Of a stretch of DNA of 51,458 bases, positions 25,101 to 33,800 are shown piece after piece. The position numbers and the translations under genes were made by a program. The notes below the pieces were generated by a model. It saw nothing but the letters and a program-made list of their open reading frames with translations, was not told where the DNA came from and did no database searches. Origin of the DNA: Bacteroidaceae bacterium (GTDB lineage: Bacteria; Bacteroidota; Bacteroidia; Bacteroidales; Bacteroidaceae); NCBI GenBank assembly GCA_017398805.1, contig JAFQEZ010000004.1, positions 1 through 51,458 of the forward strand, written 5' to 3'. Each line of letters opens with the position of its first letter. Positions within the stretch are counted from its first letter, which is position 1.

Positions 25101-26410
25101 GCCAGCAGCAAAAGCATCGAAGATACAATTATTGCATAGTCAAGGGTGGATGCATCCTCTTCGGCCATCGAGAAACGGGTTTCCAGGTTCTTATTCTGGC
25201 GCGTTTCCGTCAACAACTTAAGATAAGTATCACGGTTCAGATTGGAGTTTCCGGTATCCCCTACTCCTGCAAGTGCCGCTGCATACTCCCTGCGCACACT
25301 CAGCATACATTCATGTATATTGTATACGCCGTCCTTGGCAAGAAGCGAATTACTGTCAAAGAAGTTATAATAGTTTTTTGCAAGTGCACTGTCGTTAGGG
25401 TAATACCTCCTGTAATATTCATTGACATTGCGGAGCGCCTCGTCAAGCGTACCCAATGCGATATCGTATCGTCCATACTCCGTATCGCACGATGCCAAGA
25501 CAGTCAGTGCCTCAATCATCATATAGCCGTCACCGTACTCTTCGAACGCGGATACAGCATCAATCGCAAGATTCACGGCAAATTCGTCATCCGGATATCC
25601 GTTGGCATTCAAAGCATTATAACAATAGGGCAACCGTTCCTTGAACTTATCCAGAGTGACACTGTCGCGCAAAGAGATAGCCAACAGCAATCCATAATTA
25701 GCCTCAAGCCACTTGTAACCGTTATCCTCGGCAACTGACAACGCATCGCACAACCCCTTCAAACGTACTTTGGAATCGGCAGTATTGTTAATGACAAACA
25801 TCTCGCCATAAAGATGCAAAGCCTTGTCATCAACCTTGTCCAAATTCTTTTTAAGATACTCGAGGGCAACATCTTTTTCCTTTTGCATGCCGAGATTAGA
25901 GAAATAACATACAGATACAATACTGAGTTCTATCCTTGCACGCATGAAACGCTGTTTGTCAGCCGGTGAGAGCAATTCATACTCTTCATTAATTCTCCGT
26001 ATCTTTTCAAGAGCCTTTGCGCGGTAATCGGAGAATTTTCTGTTTTCCGATACGCGGTAACATATCGTCATCAATCCCACATCGGCAACAAGACGTTCAA
26101 TCTCACATTCCGAAGACTCACCTACATGCTTATATATGGAATCGGCCTTGTGATAATCCATCTGCATCATTGCAGCATATGCCAGGGCATTGCTTGCCAC
26201 CATCTTAAGTTCATTATTGTCACCGGCCTCATTCATCAACTCTGCCGCCAGAGTGTCAATCATCGCAACGCTTTTGTAACGGACATCCCACAGGCTGTCA
26301 CACAAAGAGGCTGCACGAGGAGAAACATCTTCGTGTGTATGCCCACATGCCACTGTCAGAAGCAGCAATGTTACGGCAAACATATGTTGGAACAACCTGT
26401 ATATATTCAT
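22163..26410 (-). CDS. Double-module membrane sensor histidine kinase (DUF5112/DUF5113-like)
   Basis: 1415 residues from MNIYRLFQHM, chosen because it gives a lipoprotein-type signal (LLLTVAC, Cys22); an ATG 51 nt upstream would spoil it. Layout: exported TPR-like sensor (about 30-415), membrane helix (425-444), cytosolic kinase module 1 (450-828), helix (831-846), a second exported segment (848-985), helix (986-1008), and cytosolic module 2 (1010-1415). Module 1 has a good ATP site (VDNASKF with Asn718, DTGVGM at 746-751, GGGFGL at 783-788) but Gly606 where the phospho-acceptor His should be. Module 2 has the H-box (IKHETIYYPSRI, His1204) but lacks the N-box Asn and G boxes. The halves may therefore act together. 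It is the first gene of the operon with the response regulator and membrane protein. Confidence 0.88.
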   Translation of the reverse strand: MNIYRLFQHMFAVTLLLLTVACGHTHEDVSPRAASLCDSLWDVRYKSVAMIDTLAAELMNEAGDNNELKMVASNALAYAAMMQMDYHKADSIYKHVGESSECEIERLVADVGLMTICYRVSENRKFSDYRAKALEKIRRINEEYELLSPADKQRFMRARIELSIVSVCYFSNLGMQKEKDVALEYLKKNLDKVDDKALHLYGEMFVINNTADSKVRLKGLCDALSVAEDNGYKWLEANYGLLLAISLRDSVTLDKFKERLPYCYNALNANGYPDDEFAVNLAIDAVSAFEEYGDGYMMIEALTVLASCDTEYGRYDIALGTLDEALRNVNEYYRRYYPNDSALAKNYYNFFDSNSLLAKDGVYNIHECMLSVRREYAAALAGVGDTGNSNLNRDTYLKLLTETRQNKNLETRFSMAEEDASTLDYAIIVSSMLLLLAIVAAFVWRRRRIRHNRNYSSNLRLLQETCKNLLSSLPRDVESKEELCGHISAFLNNNLGDFAGKTSFSLLTSPDTGEKDCLYEFVLHYVNGGEDTLYVVTERPLLKEKLSVLSTLVPYVAVAIEEGMRLSHISDERERAREELEAYSIYLGEHKRENLLKRVSVSVVIGMRPFMDRIIRELVALSEPMDAADEERKLKYIDELTGKLDDLNVILERWIKMRQGELNLQVENFKISDIFSIIEKSRMLLERKGVKLVVDDSNAVVKADKALTLFMLNTLVDNASKFTPQGGIITLSGVETDAYVELSVTDTGVGMSQSDIDRILGEKVYDASSIGSDNELLPVKSKGGGFGLMNCKGIIDKYRKTDAMFSVCSMNIESSKGKGSRFSFRLPKGVMRLVLLVMTLLPFSAEASVDNDCLDKVGRYADSIYYSNVDGNYEQSLLYGKKALECMNRYFREKSGGNDTLSLASGAPNELKWWREGVFPEELYEQTYYNILDIRNEIAVAFLALHEWKAYRYNNHVYSTLYRYTYEDKDIEKRYDEMRANIKYRSVALAVIVLLLVMTLLYIVVSYLNHSIIGKKNERMALDVNNALLNATSVKERLRAAELLKRFADTLFARIGEGFRMNSVSIMLCKGENDKDVVVTSGDGSMLYRSNVLLAGVVNSGEPYVSPDGLVRVVPLSVASADGPLMVGAMEVDCMRPLANDEVTNLELISDYVASVIYHTVVRVANSYSALEEVEDAAERMKFEENRLHVQNMVLDNCLSVIKHETIYYPSRIRELARQALASADTRKENIASMHEYMKYYTTIFGILSNCAKRELDDNSFAVSTVPVESFFEELSRYVSRRSKKLSFDVVLQYDPSSLSVNVDRDMVSYLFELLADAAMKVEKSGNLHLRAVDSNEYVKVEFADSRRELSSEEAADLFVPTRRNLSADGGICNMEYLVAKEVIRLHEDRTGRRGSRIEARTDVGGTVIMFTLPK

Positions 26411-26428
26411 AACAATTATCACAGTTCG

Positions 26429-26462
26429 GCAAATATAGCGACAAACGAGCGAGATAAGCAAA
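26429..26462 (-). promoter_or_regulatory. Promoter of the sensor-regulator-membrane protein operon
   Basis: Minus-strand TTTG (26459-26462), 21-nt spacer, TATATTTGC (26429-26437). Both boxes are perfect. The leader is only about 12-15 nt. The region overlaps a degenerate relative (GCGAGATAAGCAAAGTTTAC...) of the repeat arrayed at 28047-28371. Confidence 0.75.
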
Positions 26463-26794
26463 GTTTACTTTGACATTTCACTGCGAGTGCAGTATATATT
26501 CGCAGTTTATTGCAAATATAGTGAATATTTGCCTAAAATGAAAAAACATCCGGTCCAGAACATTTCCAATTGAGATGATATAGCAGTTGAACCAATGTAT
26601 AGAAGACTCAACAATGGTGTCATATCGAACAAATGTGAGATATCTCATATAAAGTTTAGAGATTCCTCGTCGCTTCGCTCTGTCGGAACCGTAGGTCGCC
26701 GCCCGCAGGGGCTAAAGGCAATGACATTAACAGGATGTTTTTGGGTCAACATCCATATCATTTTCTTTCCAATCGAAGAATTACATGTAAATTA
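26463..26794. other. Intergenic region between sensor operon and WG-repeat gene
   Basis: No gene is supported. It holds an AT-rich stretch and, at about 26658-26725, a fragment of the dispersed intergenic repeats (GAGATTCCTCGTCGCTTCGC, then a GC-rich GTAGGTCGCCGCCCGCAGGG segment). Short frames here have no sequence support. Confidence 0.5.
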
Positions 26795-26826
26795 TTTGTA
26801 AAATTCTTTCATTATACTACATTTGT
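26795..26826 (+). promoter_or_regulatory. Promoter of the WG-repeat protein gene
   Basis: TTTG (26795-26798), 19-nt spacer, TACATTTGT (26818-26826): a perfect match to the Bacteroides pattern, with a leader of only about 20 nt before the ATG at 26854. Confidence 0.8.
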
Positions 26827-26853
26827 ACCTATCGGCAGTAAAACAGTATCTTT

Positions 26854-27999
26854 ATGAATGGCGACGACACACACAAGAATAATGAACCTAAAGAAAGTAG
26901 GGAAAAAGAACCCGTCTACAGATTACTTGGTGAATCGGGTCTGGTAGGAGATGAAGATGGCAATGTATACAATGCCAATGAAATTTATGGAGAGAGCGAA
27001 CCTGAGAAAAGCAAAGAGAGCAGCAAGCGCGACTTGGCAAAAGAATTTGACTTTTTCCCGGAATTGGAAGACAAAACCAACCCGGGCTATTGGCATTTCT
27101 ACTATGACCCACGTTACTGCGGGCCTGACCCTGAAGCTTACATGAACAGGATGGCAAGGATTTATCGCAACAAGGCAAGGAAAGAGAAGATTCTCGCATT
27201 CTTTAAATTCAAAAAGATTAGCACAAGCAAGAAAAAAGGAAAAAAGGAAAAGAAGGATAAAGGGTTTGAATTGCGTCCTACATACAAAAATCTAAACTCC
27301 GGTTTGATTTTTACAGGAGTTGTCGACGGCAACAACAACGTGATAGTCTCCAGCAAGGATTACCGCTGGGTAGGCGGATATCTTAACGGTCTTGCCATGG
27401 CACAGAAACGGGAGAGCAAGAAATGGGGGTTTATCGACAGGCACGGAAAAGAGGTTGTGCCTTGTGTATGGCGATCGGAAGGAGTGTTCAGCGAAGGGCG
27501 TGCCGCCGTACAGGACGACAACCGCAAATGCGGTTATGTAAGCATGAACGGACGTTTGGCAATACCCTGCGAATGGGATGAAGCATGGCCCTTCCATGAA
27601 GGATTGGCAAAAGTTCAGAAAGGCAAGAAACTGGGAATGATAAACCAATGGGGTGATATCGTCATTCCATGCATTTGGAAAGGAATGGGCGAATGCAGCG
27701 AAGGCCTTATAAACGTAAAGGACAACGACGGTAAGTGCGGATTCATAGACAATACAGGCAAAGTGGTCATACCTTGCCAATGGAGAGAAGCCTGGATTTT
27801 CAAGGATGGCCTTGCCGTTGTACAGGACTCCAACAAACGATTGGGATTCATTGACAAGAGCGGGAAATTGGTTATTCCCTGTCGTTGGAAAAAGGTCAAC
27901 TATTTCGTTAACGGCCTTGCCAAGGTATCCGATTCAAAGAAATTCCTACTCTTTGACAAATGGGTATATATTGACAAGCAAGGCAGGATTGTAAAGTAA
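26854..27999 (+). CDS. WG-repeat protein
   Basis: 381 residues with no signal peptide. The first 140 residues are charged, ending in a lysine-rich linker (KKGKKEKKDKG). From residue about 150 there are six to seven KWG/WG repeats of about 32-36 residues, each with the pattern GFIDxxGKxVIPCxWxxxxxFxxGLAxVxxxxK (in pieces: WGFIDRHGKEVVPCVW, CGYVSMNGRLAIPCEW, LGMINQWGDIVIPCIW, CGFIDNTGKVVIPCQW, LGFIDKSGKLVIPCRW). WG repeats form a beta-propeller or solenoid-like binding surface; their ligand here is unknown. It is a stand-alone gene with its own strong promoter. The very regular IPCxW cysteine-tryptophan in each repeat is striking. Confidence 0.9.
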   Translation: MNGDDTHKNNEPKESREKEPVYRLLGESGLVGDEDGNVYNANEIYGESEPEKSKESSKRDLAKEFDFFPELEDKTNPGYWHFYYDPRYCGPDPEAYMNRMARIYRNKARKEKILAFFKFKKISTSKKKGKKEKKDKGFELRPTYKNLNSGLIFTGVVDGNNNVIVSSKDYRWVGGYLNGLAMAQKRESKKWGFIDRHGKEVVPCVWRSEGVFSEGRAAVQDDNRKCGYVSMNGRLAIPCEWDEAWPFHEGLAKVQKGKKLGMINQWGDIVIPCIWKGMGECSEGLINVKDNDGKCGFIDNTGKVVIPCQWREAWIFKDGLAVVQDSNKRLGFIDKSGKLVIPCRWKKVNYFVNGLAKVSDSKKFLLFDKWVYIDKQGRIVK

Positions 28000-28046
28000 A
28001 AAAGAGATTCCTCACCTACAAAGAATAACGGCAATAGATGAGTCCC

Positions 28047-28371
28047 AACTTTAACCCCACTGCGTGGGATTGAAACTTGGCAGCGCTCGCTGTGAAAGCT
28101 CAAGTAAACTTGGCTTTCGCTCGCTTGCACAAGCTTTCATCTTTCATCTTTCATCTTTCAACTTTAACCCCACTTTGTGGGCTTGAACCTTGGCTACGCT
28201 CGCTGTAAAAGCTCAAGTAAACTTGGCTTTCGCTCGCTTGCACAAACTTTCAACTTTCATCTTTCAACTTTCAACTTTCAACTTTAACCCCACTTCGTGG
28301 GCTTGAACCTTGGCTACGCTCGCTGTGAAAGCTCAAGTAAACTTGGCTTTCGCTCGCTTGCACAAGCTTTC
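28047..28371 (-). repeat. Tandem 113-120-bp repeat, three units, ending at the hydF stop codon
   Basis: Units begin AACTTTAACCCCACT at 28047, 28160 and 28280 (the last is cut short by the hydF stop at 28372). Each holds the hairpin CCCAC-NNN-GTGGG, the segment CTTGGCTACGCTCGCTGTRAAAGCTCAAGTAAACTTGG (in pieces), GCTTTCGCTCGCTTGCACAA, and a run of CTTTCAT/CTTTCAA iterations of varying number. It is not a CRISPR array since there are no variable spacers. One inverted copy lies upstream of maf at 14375-14510. Confidence 0.85.
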
Positions 28372-29556
28372 TCACATCGCCACCCTGCCAAGAATCCCTG
28401 TCAAAGCAGCAATGGCAATACCATAATTGGTTATCGGCACTCCTTGGAACTTTGCCTGGCGCACACGTGACATGACCGCGCGACGGTTGAACATACATGC
28501 TCCGCAATGTATAATAAGGTCATATCCGCTCAAATCTTCAGGAAAATCGTTGCCCGACACAATATCTATCTTCAAATCCTCACCCAGTTTCTTGCGGAGC
28601 AATCGCGGCAGTTTCACACGGCCGATATCCTCGTTCTGCGGTATATGACTGCATGCCTCGGCAATGAGAATCTTGCCATTGGCAGGCATTGCCGAAAGAA
28701 TCTTTGCGCCATCCGCAAAGGCATCAATATCTCCTTTATGGCGAGCCATGAGCACTGAAAAAGATGTAAGGCGCGTTCCTGCAGGAGTAAGTTTCTCAAC
28801 CTGGGCAAATACCTGCGAATCGGTTATTATCAGCCTGGGCGGAGCGACCAGCGAGGCAAGCAGCTGCGGAAGTTCCTCAAGTGCGCAACACATTGGTATG
28901 CAATGTTTGTCGAGCAGATTACGCAGTGTCTGTACCTGTGGCTGTATCAGGCGGCCTTTAGGAGCAGACTTGTCCTGTGGCATCACAAGCACTACCGTAT
29001 CACCGGGTTTCACCAATGTATATGTAATATCATCAAGATTATCATCCTCTCTAAAGTACTTTGCCATGATTGACAGCAGTTCATCGCGTCCTTGGGCTGT
29101 CACAGCCGAGAAAGGGATGACACCGTCACCGAATATTCTCTTCCACTTTTCAAGACGCACCTCACTACCCTCTTCATCGCACTTGCCTGAGATAAGAACC
29201 ACCGGCAAGCGGCGTTTGCATATATCATCGTACCACTCCTTCTCAATGGAGACATCATTGCCTGTACCCAACAGAATGATTGCAAGATCAGTACGGGCAA
29301 GCACCTTGCGTGCAGCACCCACACGCATCTGTCCAAGTTCACCTTCATCATCAAAACCGGCAGTGTCGGCAATGACAGCAGCCCCGATACCCGGGAGTTC
29401 AATATTTTTCCACACAGTATCGGTTGTTGTTCCTGCCACATCGGATACAATAGAGACCTCTTGCCCCAAGAGGCAATTCACAAGCGATGACTTTCCGGCA
29501 TTACGCCTGCCGAAAACAGCGATATGGTAACGGTTTGAACGTGCTATTGATGTCAT
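28372..29556 (-). CDS. hydF: [FeFe] hydrogenase maturation GTPase HydF
   Basis: 394 residues. HydF is the scaffold on which the 2Fe subcluster is held before transfer to the hydrogenase. The GTPase domain has the P-loop GRRNAGKSS (16-24), GTTTD (42-46) and DTAGFDD (64-70). The C-terminal cluster-binding domain shows the family ligand set CSH (Cys302, His304) and HCGAC (His350, Cys351, Cys354). It works with HydE and HydG encoded at 42745-46484 and the hydrogenase at 46639-48087. It is expressed alone: a terminator (29708-29744) closes the gene upstream, a -7 box TATTTTTGC lies at 29682-29690, and a 101-bp leader element with 17-bp arms fills the leader. Confidence 0.96.
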   Translation of the reverse strand: MTSIARSNRYHIAVFGRRNAGKSSLVNCLLGQEVSIVSDVAGTTTDTVWKNIELPGIGAAVIADTAGFDDEGELGQMRVGAARKVLARTDLAIILLGTGNDVSIEKEWYDDICKRRLPVVLISGKCDEEGSEVRLEKWKRIFGDGVIPFSAVTAQGRDELLSIMAKYFREDDNLDDITYTLVKPGDTVVLVMPQDKSAPKGRLIQPQVQTLRNLLDKHCIPMCCALEELPQLLASLVAPPRLIITDSQVFAQVEKLTPAGTRLTSFSVLMARHKGDIDAFADGAKILSAMPANGKILIAEACSHIPQNEDIGRVKLPRLLRKKLGEDLKIDIVSGNDFPEDLSGYDLIIHCGACMFNRRAVMSRVRQAKFQGVPITNYGIAIAALTGILGRVAM

Positions 29557-29577
29557 AAATATGTATCAGTTGATTTT

Positions 29578-29678
29578 AGAAGCTGTTTGAATTTCTAAAA
29601 AATATTTTCTTATAGAAGCCGTATCGTTTGTTTCGCCGTTTTTAAAAAAAACTGGCGATATAAATTCAAACAGCTTCT
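29578..29678 (-). promoter_or_regulatory. Leader inverted-repeat element of hydF
   Basis: AGAAGCTGTTTGAATTT (29578-29594) and its exact complement at 29662-29678 form 17-bp arms around a loop that itself holds TAAGAAAATATTTTTTAG and a short hairpin. It lies within the presumed hydF leader, 21 nt before the start codon. The gene-proximal half is nearly identical to that before the hydrogenase gene (46614-46629 and preceding bases) and before the BlaR1-like gene. Shared regulation is possible; a short mobile palindrome is the alternative. Confidence 0.6.
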
Positions 29679-29681
29679 TAT

Positions 29682-29690
29682 GCAAAAATA
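29682..29690 (-). promoter_or_regulatory. -7 box of hydF
   Basis: Minus-strand TATTTTTGC fits TAnnTTTGY. No TTTG is found at -33. If used, the transcript starts at about 29675 and includes almost the whole leader element. Confidence 0.45.
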
Positions 29691-29707
29691 CATTTTAAGA
29701 ACAATAA

Positions 29708-29744
29708 ATTAAAAATAAAAATGGATGTTTTTTCAAACATCCAT
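29708..29744 (-). terminator. Intrinsic terminator of the glycan-degradation operon
   Basis: On the minus strand ATGGATGTTT pairs perfectly with AAACATCCAT (29721-29744) and is followed by TTTTATTTTTAATTT. It lies 27 nt after the stop of the membrane acyltransferase gene. Confidence 0.8.
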
Positions 29745-29770
29745 TTACTGAGCAGTCTCTGCATATTCAG

Positions 29771-30889
29771 TTACACTTTCAGGAACAATTTGTTCTTGTA
29801 CATAAACCATAGTATAAAGAATATTATAAGGCTGTTGCATGCTGTAAGCAACACCGGATACCACCCTTCAAGGTATTGGGCAGTACCATAGAGCAAAGAC
29901 TCTGCAATACCGCGGAAATTGATGAGTTCACCAATCAGGTATGCGGTTATTGCATTGCAACCATAACAGAGCAACCATCCCCATCCTTTTGTGTGACCTT
30001 TCACATCAATCCACCAATAGAAGAGGGCAAGCAGCAGATAGCACCATCCTGCACTGTAAAGTACCATGCTTGCACTCCAAATACGTTTTATGATCGGCTG
30101 GTACATTCCAAAGAGATATCCTGCCACCAACAGTATAGCAGCCATGAGAAAGAGTTTCTTTGCTGTTCCTGCACGATCATCATTACCGCTCTTTGTCAGA
30201 TACCCGGCAAAGCTGCCCAATGCCACAGTACAGCAGAAAGTGAGACTGCTCCAAATCCAGGTATAGTCGTACCATGGAGCAAACATTACCGAACCGTCCT
30301 CGGCTGTTACACTTCCGTCACGGAAACATCCTAAGAGTTCCTTGTCGATTCCGCAAGCGAAGTTACCTTGTGCGCTCCAATCACCTGCCATATGCATTGG
30401 AACAGAATATACAAGCAGCAACAGCGCTATCACCGTCAACTGATACTTGGGCTTGAGATAAAGCACCAAAGGGGCTGTAAGCAGATATCCGACAGCTATT
30501 GCCTGCAATGTATTGCTGTATATATATATTCTATCCGGGTCAAGCGCCAATATATTGCCTTGCACCACCATACCCAACAGGAAGAGCAAAACAAAACGTT
30601 TGATTATGCGCATCCACACCTTACCGTCTCCGTTTTGGGTGCGGTATTTAGGCAAGGAATACGGCATTGTAACACCTGACATGAAAAGGAAGAGCGGCAT
30701 CACCAGGTCCCATACACGCAAGCCCTCCCACTCGGCATGGTCGAGCTGGTATAGAAGTGTATCATTGAGTGCCGGACTGTCAAGTTCAATAAAGAAAAGA
30801 CGCAGCACCGGTTGCAAACCCACAAGCAGCATCAAGTCAAGACCTCGCAAGACATCAAGCGAGAGCAATCTTCCATTATTATTGTTCAT
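29771..30889 (-). CDS. Membrane acyltransferase, heparan-alpha-glucosaminide N-acetyltransferase-like (DUF5009 type)
   Basis: 372 residues with about ten membrane helices. The start NNGRLLSLDVLRGLDLMLLVG is the hallmark of the HGSNAT/NagX group, where a conserved His or Asp near helix ends handles the acetyl group; LDHAEWEGLRVWDLVMPLFLF (in part) at about 48-68 is the second hallmark. Eukaryotic members acetylate terminal glucosamine across the membrane; bacterial ones occur in polysaccharide utilisation clusters but have little direct biochemistry. The start codon overlaps the stop of the GH95 gene by 4 nt, so it is the last gene of the operon. A transmembrane acetylation step for imported or cell-surface sugars is inferred. 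Confidence 0.88.
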   Translation of the reverse strand: MNNNNGRLLSLDVLRGLDLMLLVGLQPVLRLFFIELDSPALNDTLLYQLDHAEWEGLRVWDLVMPLFLFMSGVTMPYSLPKYRTQNGDGKVWMRIIKRFVLLFLLGMVVQGNILALDPDRIYIYSNTLQAIAVGYLLTAPLVLYLKPKYQLTVIALLLLVYSVPMHMAGDWSAQGNFACGIDKELLGCFRDGSVTAEDGSVMFAPWYDYTWIWSSLTFCCTVALGSFAGYLTKSGNDDRAGTAKKLFLMAAILLVAGYLFGMYQPIIKRIWSASMVLYSAGWCYLLLALFYWWIDVKGHTKGWGWLLCYGCNAITAYLIGELINFRGIAESLLYGTAQYLEGWYPVLLTACNSLIIFFILWFMYKNKLFLKV

Positions 30890-33800
30890 TTGATTTTAAT
30901 TTTCTTACCATTAACAACATAAAAACCCGGAGCTACCGCTTTATCGAATCTGCGACCGGCAAAGTCATATATGACTTTCATATTCCCTTTTTCGGTTTTC
31001 ACCTCGTTGATACCGGTTTTAGGATTACCAACAACAAGTAAGACATCAACAATGGCTCCACCGTTTTCTTTAAAATCACCGAACTTGCCGTCGGCGTCAC
31101 CGGCCGGGTCAATATTACACCAGTCTTGCTTGATACGCATACGGTAAACACCCTCCTTGCCAGGAACAGTGAATGCCGGCAAAGAGGGAGTACTTCTATT
31201 GCCACCGCTTATTGAACTTCCGACACTGTTCCACCCTTCAGCATCGGTTTCAGCATCATTATTAAAGAAGCTATAGGCAACTAGGTCGTATGAAGGTTTC
31301 CAGTTGCTGCCATCTTCAATTGCAGCATCGAAGCCATCTTCATCATAATCAACATACACAAAATGATGCCTCCAAGTACCATCCGCAACAACAGCAAATT
31401 CTACAGTTTCATTCGGTTCTGCGACAAAAGCAACAGGATTCTCTGCCGTTGCAAGATTTACATAATCCATTGACATTTCCTCTGTTGTCAATGAATATTC
31501 TGATACTCCCCTTGTTGGACTTACAAGTCCGATTTTCCTAAGATTACGGTCGTTACGATTCTTTGTACCCGTATTTCTTGGTTCATAAACATCATACACC
31601 TCGGCATCCCATTCTATTTTTGAGAAATCAAGTAGGTACTCCTCTCCCTTTTCAGTCTCAAAAGACACAATATTATCTCCATTGTATTTAAGTTCCGGCA
31701 GACTCTCCGTCTGCACAAAGATTTCCGCATCCTTAATTCCGGGATAAGCCAAAGTAAGTGGCATTCCGCTATGTGACACTACACGCACCATTGTAGGTCT
31801 GCCATCGTTCCACTCCATATCTACCTCAAAATTACCAATAGCCTTTAATCCTTCTATTGAACCTTCCGCCCACTCTCTTGGCAATGCAGGCAGCAGAACT
31901 ATAGAGTCCGGACGACTCTGCAAAAGCATCTCTGCGATACCGGCAGTTGCACCGAAATTACCTTCTATCTGGAATACGCTGGTCGCGTGAGCATCTAACA
32001 TATTGTCATACAATCCTCCACTCCAATCATAGTTAAGATTTGATGTACGGTGTGCAAACCCTCTCAATGTATTATAGACACGTTTCTTGTCACGTGCTCT
32101 TGCCCATAACGATATACGCCAAGCTCTTGCCCAACCAGTCGCGACATCACCGCGGTCATCAAGCGATGCTATTGCAGCATCATATATATTCTCATCAATA
32201 CCCTTGTCAATACCAAAGCCAGGATATAGCGCCATAAGATGGGAAGTATGACGGTGGCACTGCCATACATTCTGTTCATCATCTGCAAAATAGTTCTCTC
32301 CGGCACCGATATTGGGCGTATTCTCCTGGTACTTCCATTCACGCAGCATACCTTTACCGTCAATTCTCAAGCCCTTGTCAAGCCTATGCAACTTATCCCG
32401 CAATGTTGCCACAAAAGTTTCATCACACAACGCTGCATCAAAGCCAAGTACCTCAATAGCCTGCAATGTCTGTTCGAAAAGCATAGTAACGAGTTGCTGT
32501 GAGTGCGCGGTAGCGTTCTGTACAAATCCCTGCTCAGGCGAATACTCATTAGGGCACTCCAATGAACCATCACCGTTCTGTGCTGACACAAGTCTCTCGA
32601 ACCAGAATTCACAAGCGCTTTTCATTAGCGGCATAGCATGATTCCTAAGAAATGTAGTATCACAGGTATACGTAAAATGTTGCCATAAATGAGTACAGTA
32701 CCATGCATTGGCAACAGAATACTTACCTATCTTATAACTGCTGGAGCCTCCGAATATATTTCCGGCTGTGTTTACAACCCATCCTTTATTAACGCCAAGA
32801 TCGCGGGCATTTTTCTGCCATCGTCCGTTTTCACGTAATGCCTCATTCTTTATATAGTTAAGAAACGGCAAATGACATTCACTCAAATTGGTTGGTTCAA
32901 CAGGCCAATAGTTCATCTGCACATTAATGTTTGAATGTATGTCCGAAGCCCACACTGCATCACTCTGCGCATTGCCGTCCTTATTCCATATACCCTGCAA
33001 GTTGGAAGGCACAGGGATTCCACGTGAGGATGCAATGGTCAAATATCGTCCATATTGGAACATCAGCATATCGACCATTTTTGTAGAAGCTGCATCGCTC
33101 TTCTGCAACAGTTGGTTCGTAGGAACAGAATTTGCAGCACCGGTAAGTTCAAAGCTACAACGCCCGAACAACGAGACATAATCGAGTTGATGATCGGTCC
33201 TGACAGTCTCAAAGCCTTTCTTCTTTGCGGAAGCAATGGCATTACGAAGCGAGTTATCCAATGCCACTGCATCACTCGTCAGATGATTGTAATACGAAGG
33301 ATCAAAATCTGTACCACAAACGATATAAACCACAAGTTCACGTGCACCATCTACCGTCACAGCACATTTATTATAATTTATGGTACCGGCATCTATCTCC
33401 ACTGCCATAACAGCCTGGTAGTTCATACCGTTCCCCAGAGTGCCACTGAAAACTGCACCATTTGCTGTGTATTCAGCCCTGGCACCTTGTGAGTTGATAA
33501 ACTGCAAGTCAAGGTCAAGGGTTTCATTTCCAGCTGCAGTATATCTTACTACAATCACATTGTCCGGGTTGCTGCAGAAATACTCACGTTTATATTCTGT
33601 ATCATCCGAAGTATATTCCACGTTTACGACAGCTTTTGCAAGATCAAGTTCTCTACGATACCCTGAAGCCATCTTGGCATTCCTGTTTATTATATACAAA
33701 TCGCCGAATGCAAGATATGAACCCAAATCGGTAGCACCTGACGAACCCTTCCACAGCGTCTTGTGATTAAACTGTACACGATCCTGGGCAATACCGCCAA

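Noticed and set aside
22163-26410. Two sensor genes joined by a sequencing frameshift
   Set aside because: The frame is continuous through the junction and the second signal-like segment works as a membrane helix in a consistent topology.
28664-29530. 288-codon plus-strand frame opposite hydF
   Set aside because: It is a shadow of a protein with all HydF motifs; its own composition is Ser/Arg-rich and without domain features.
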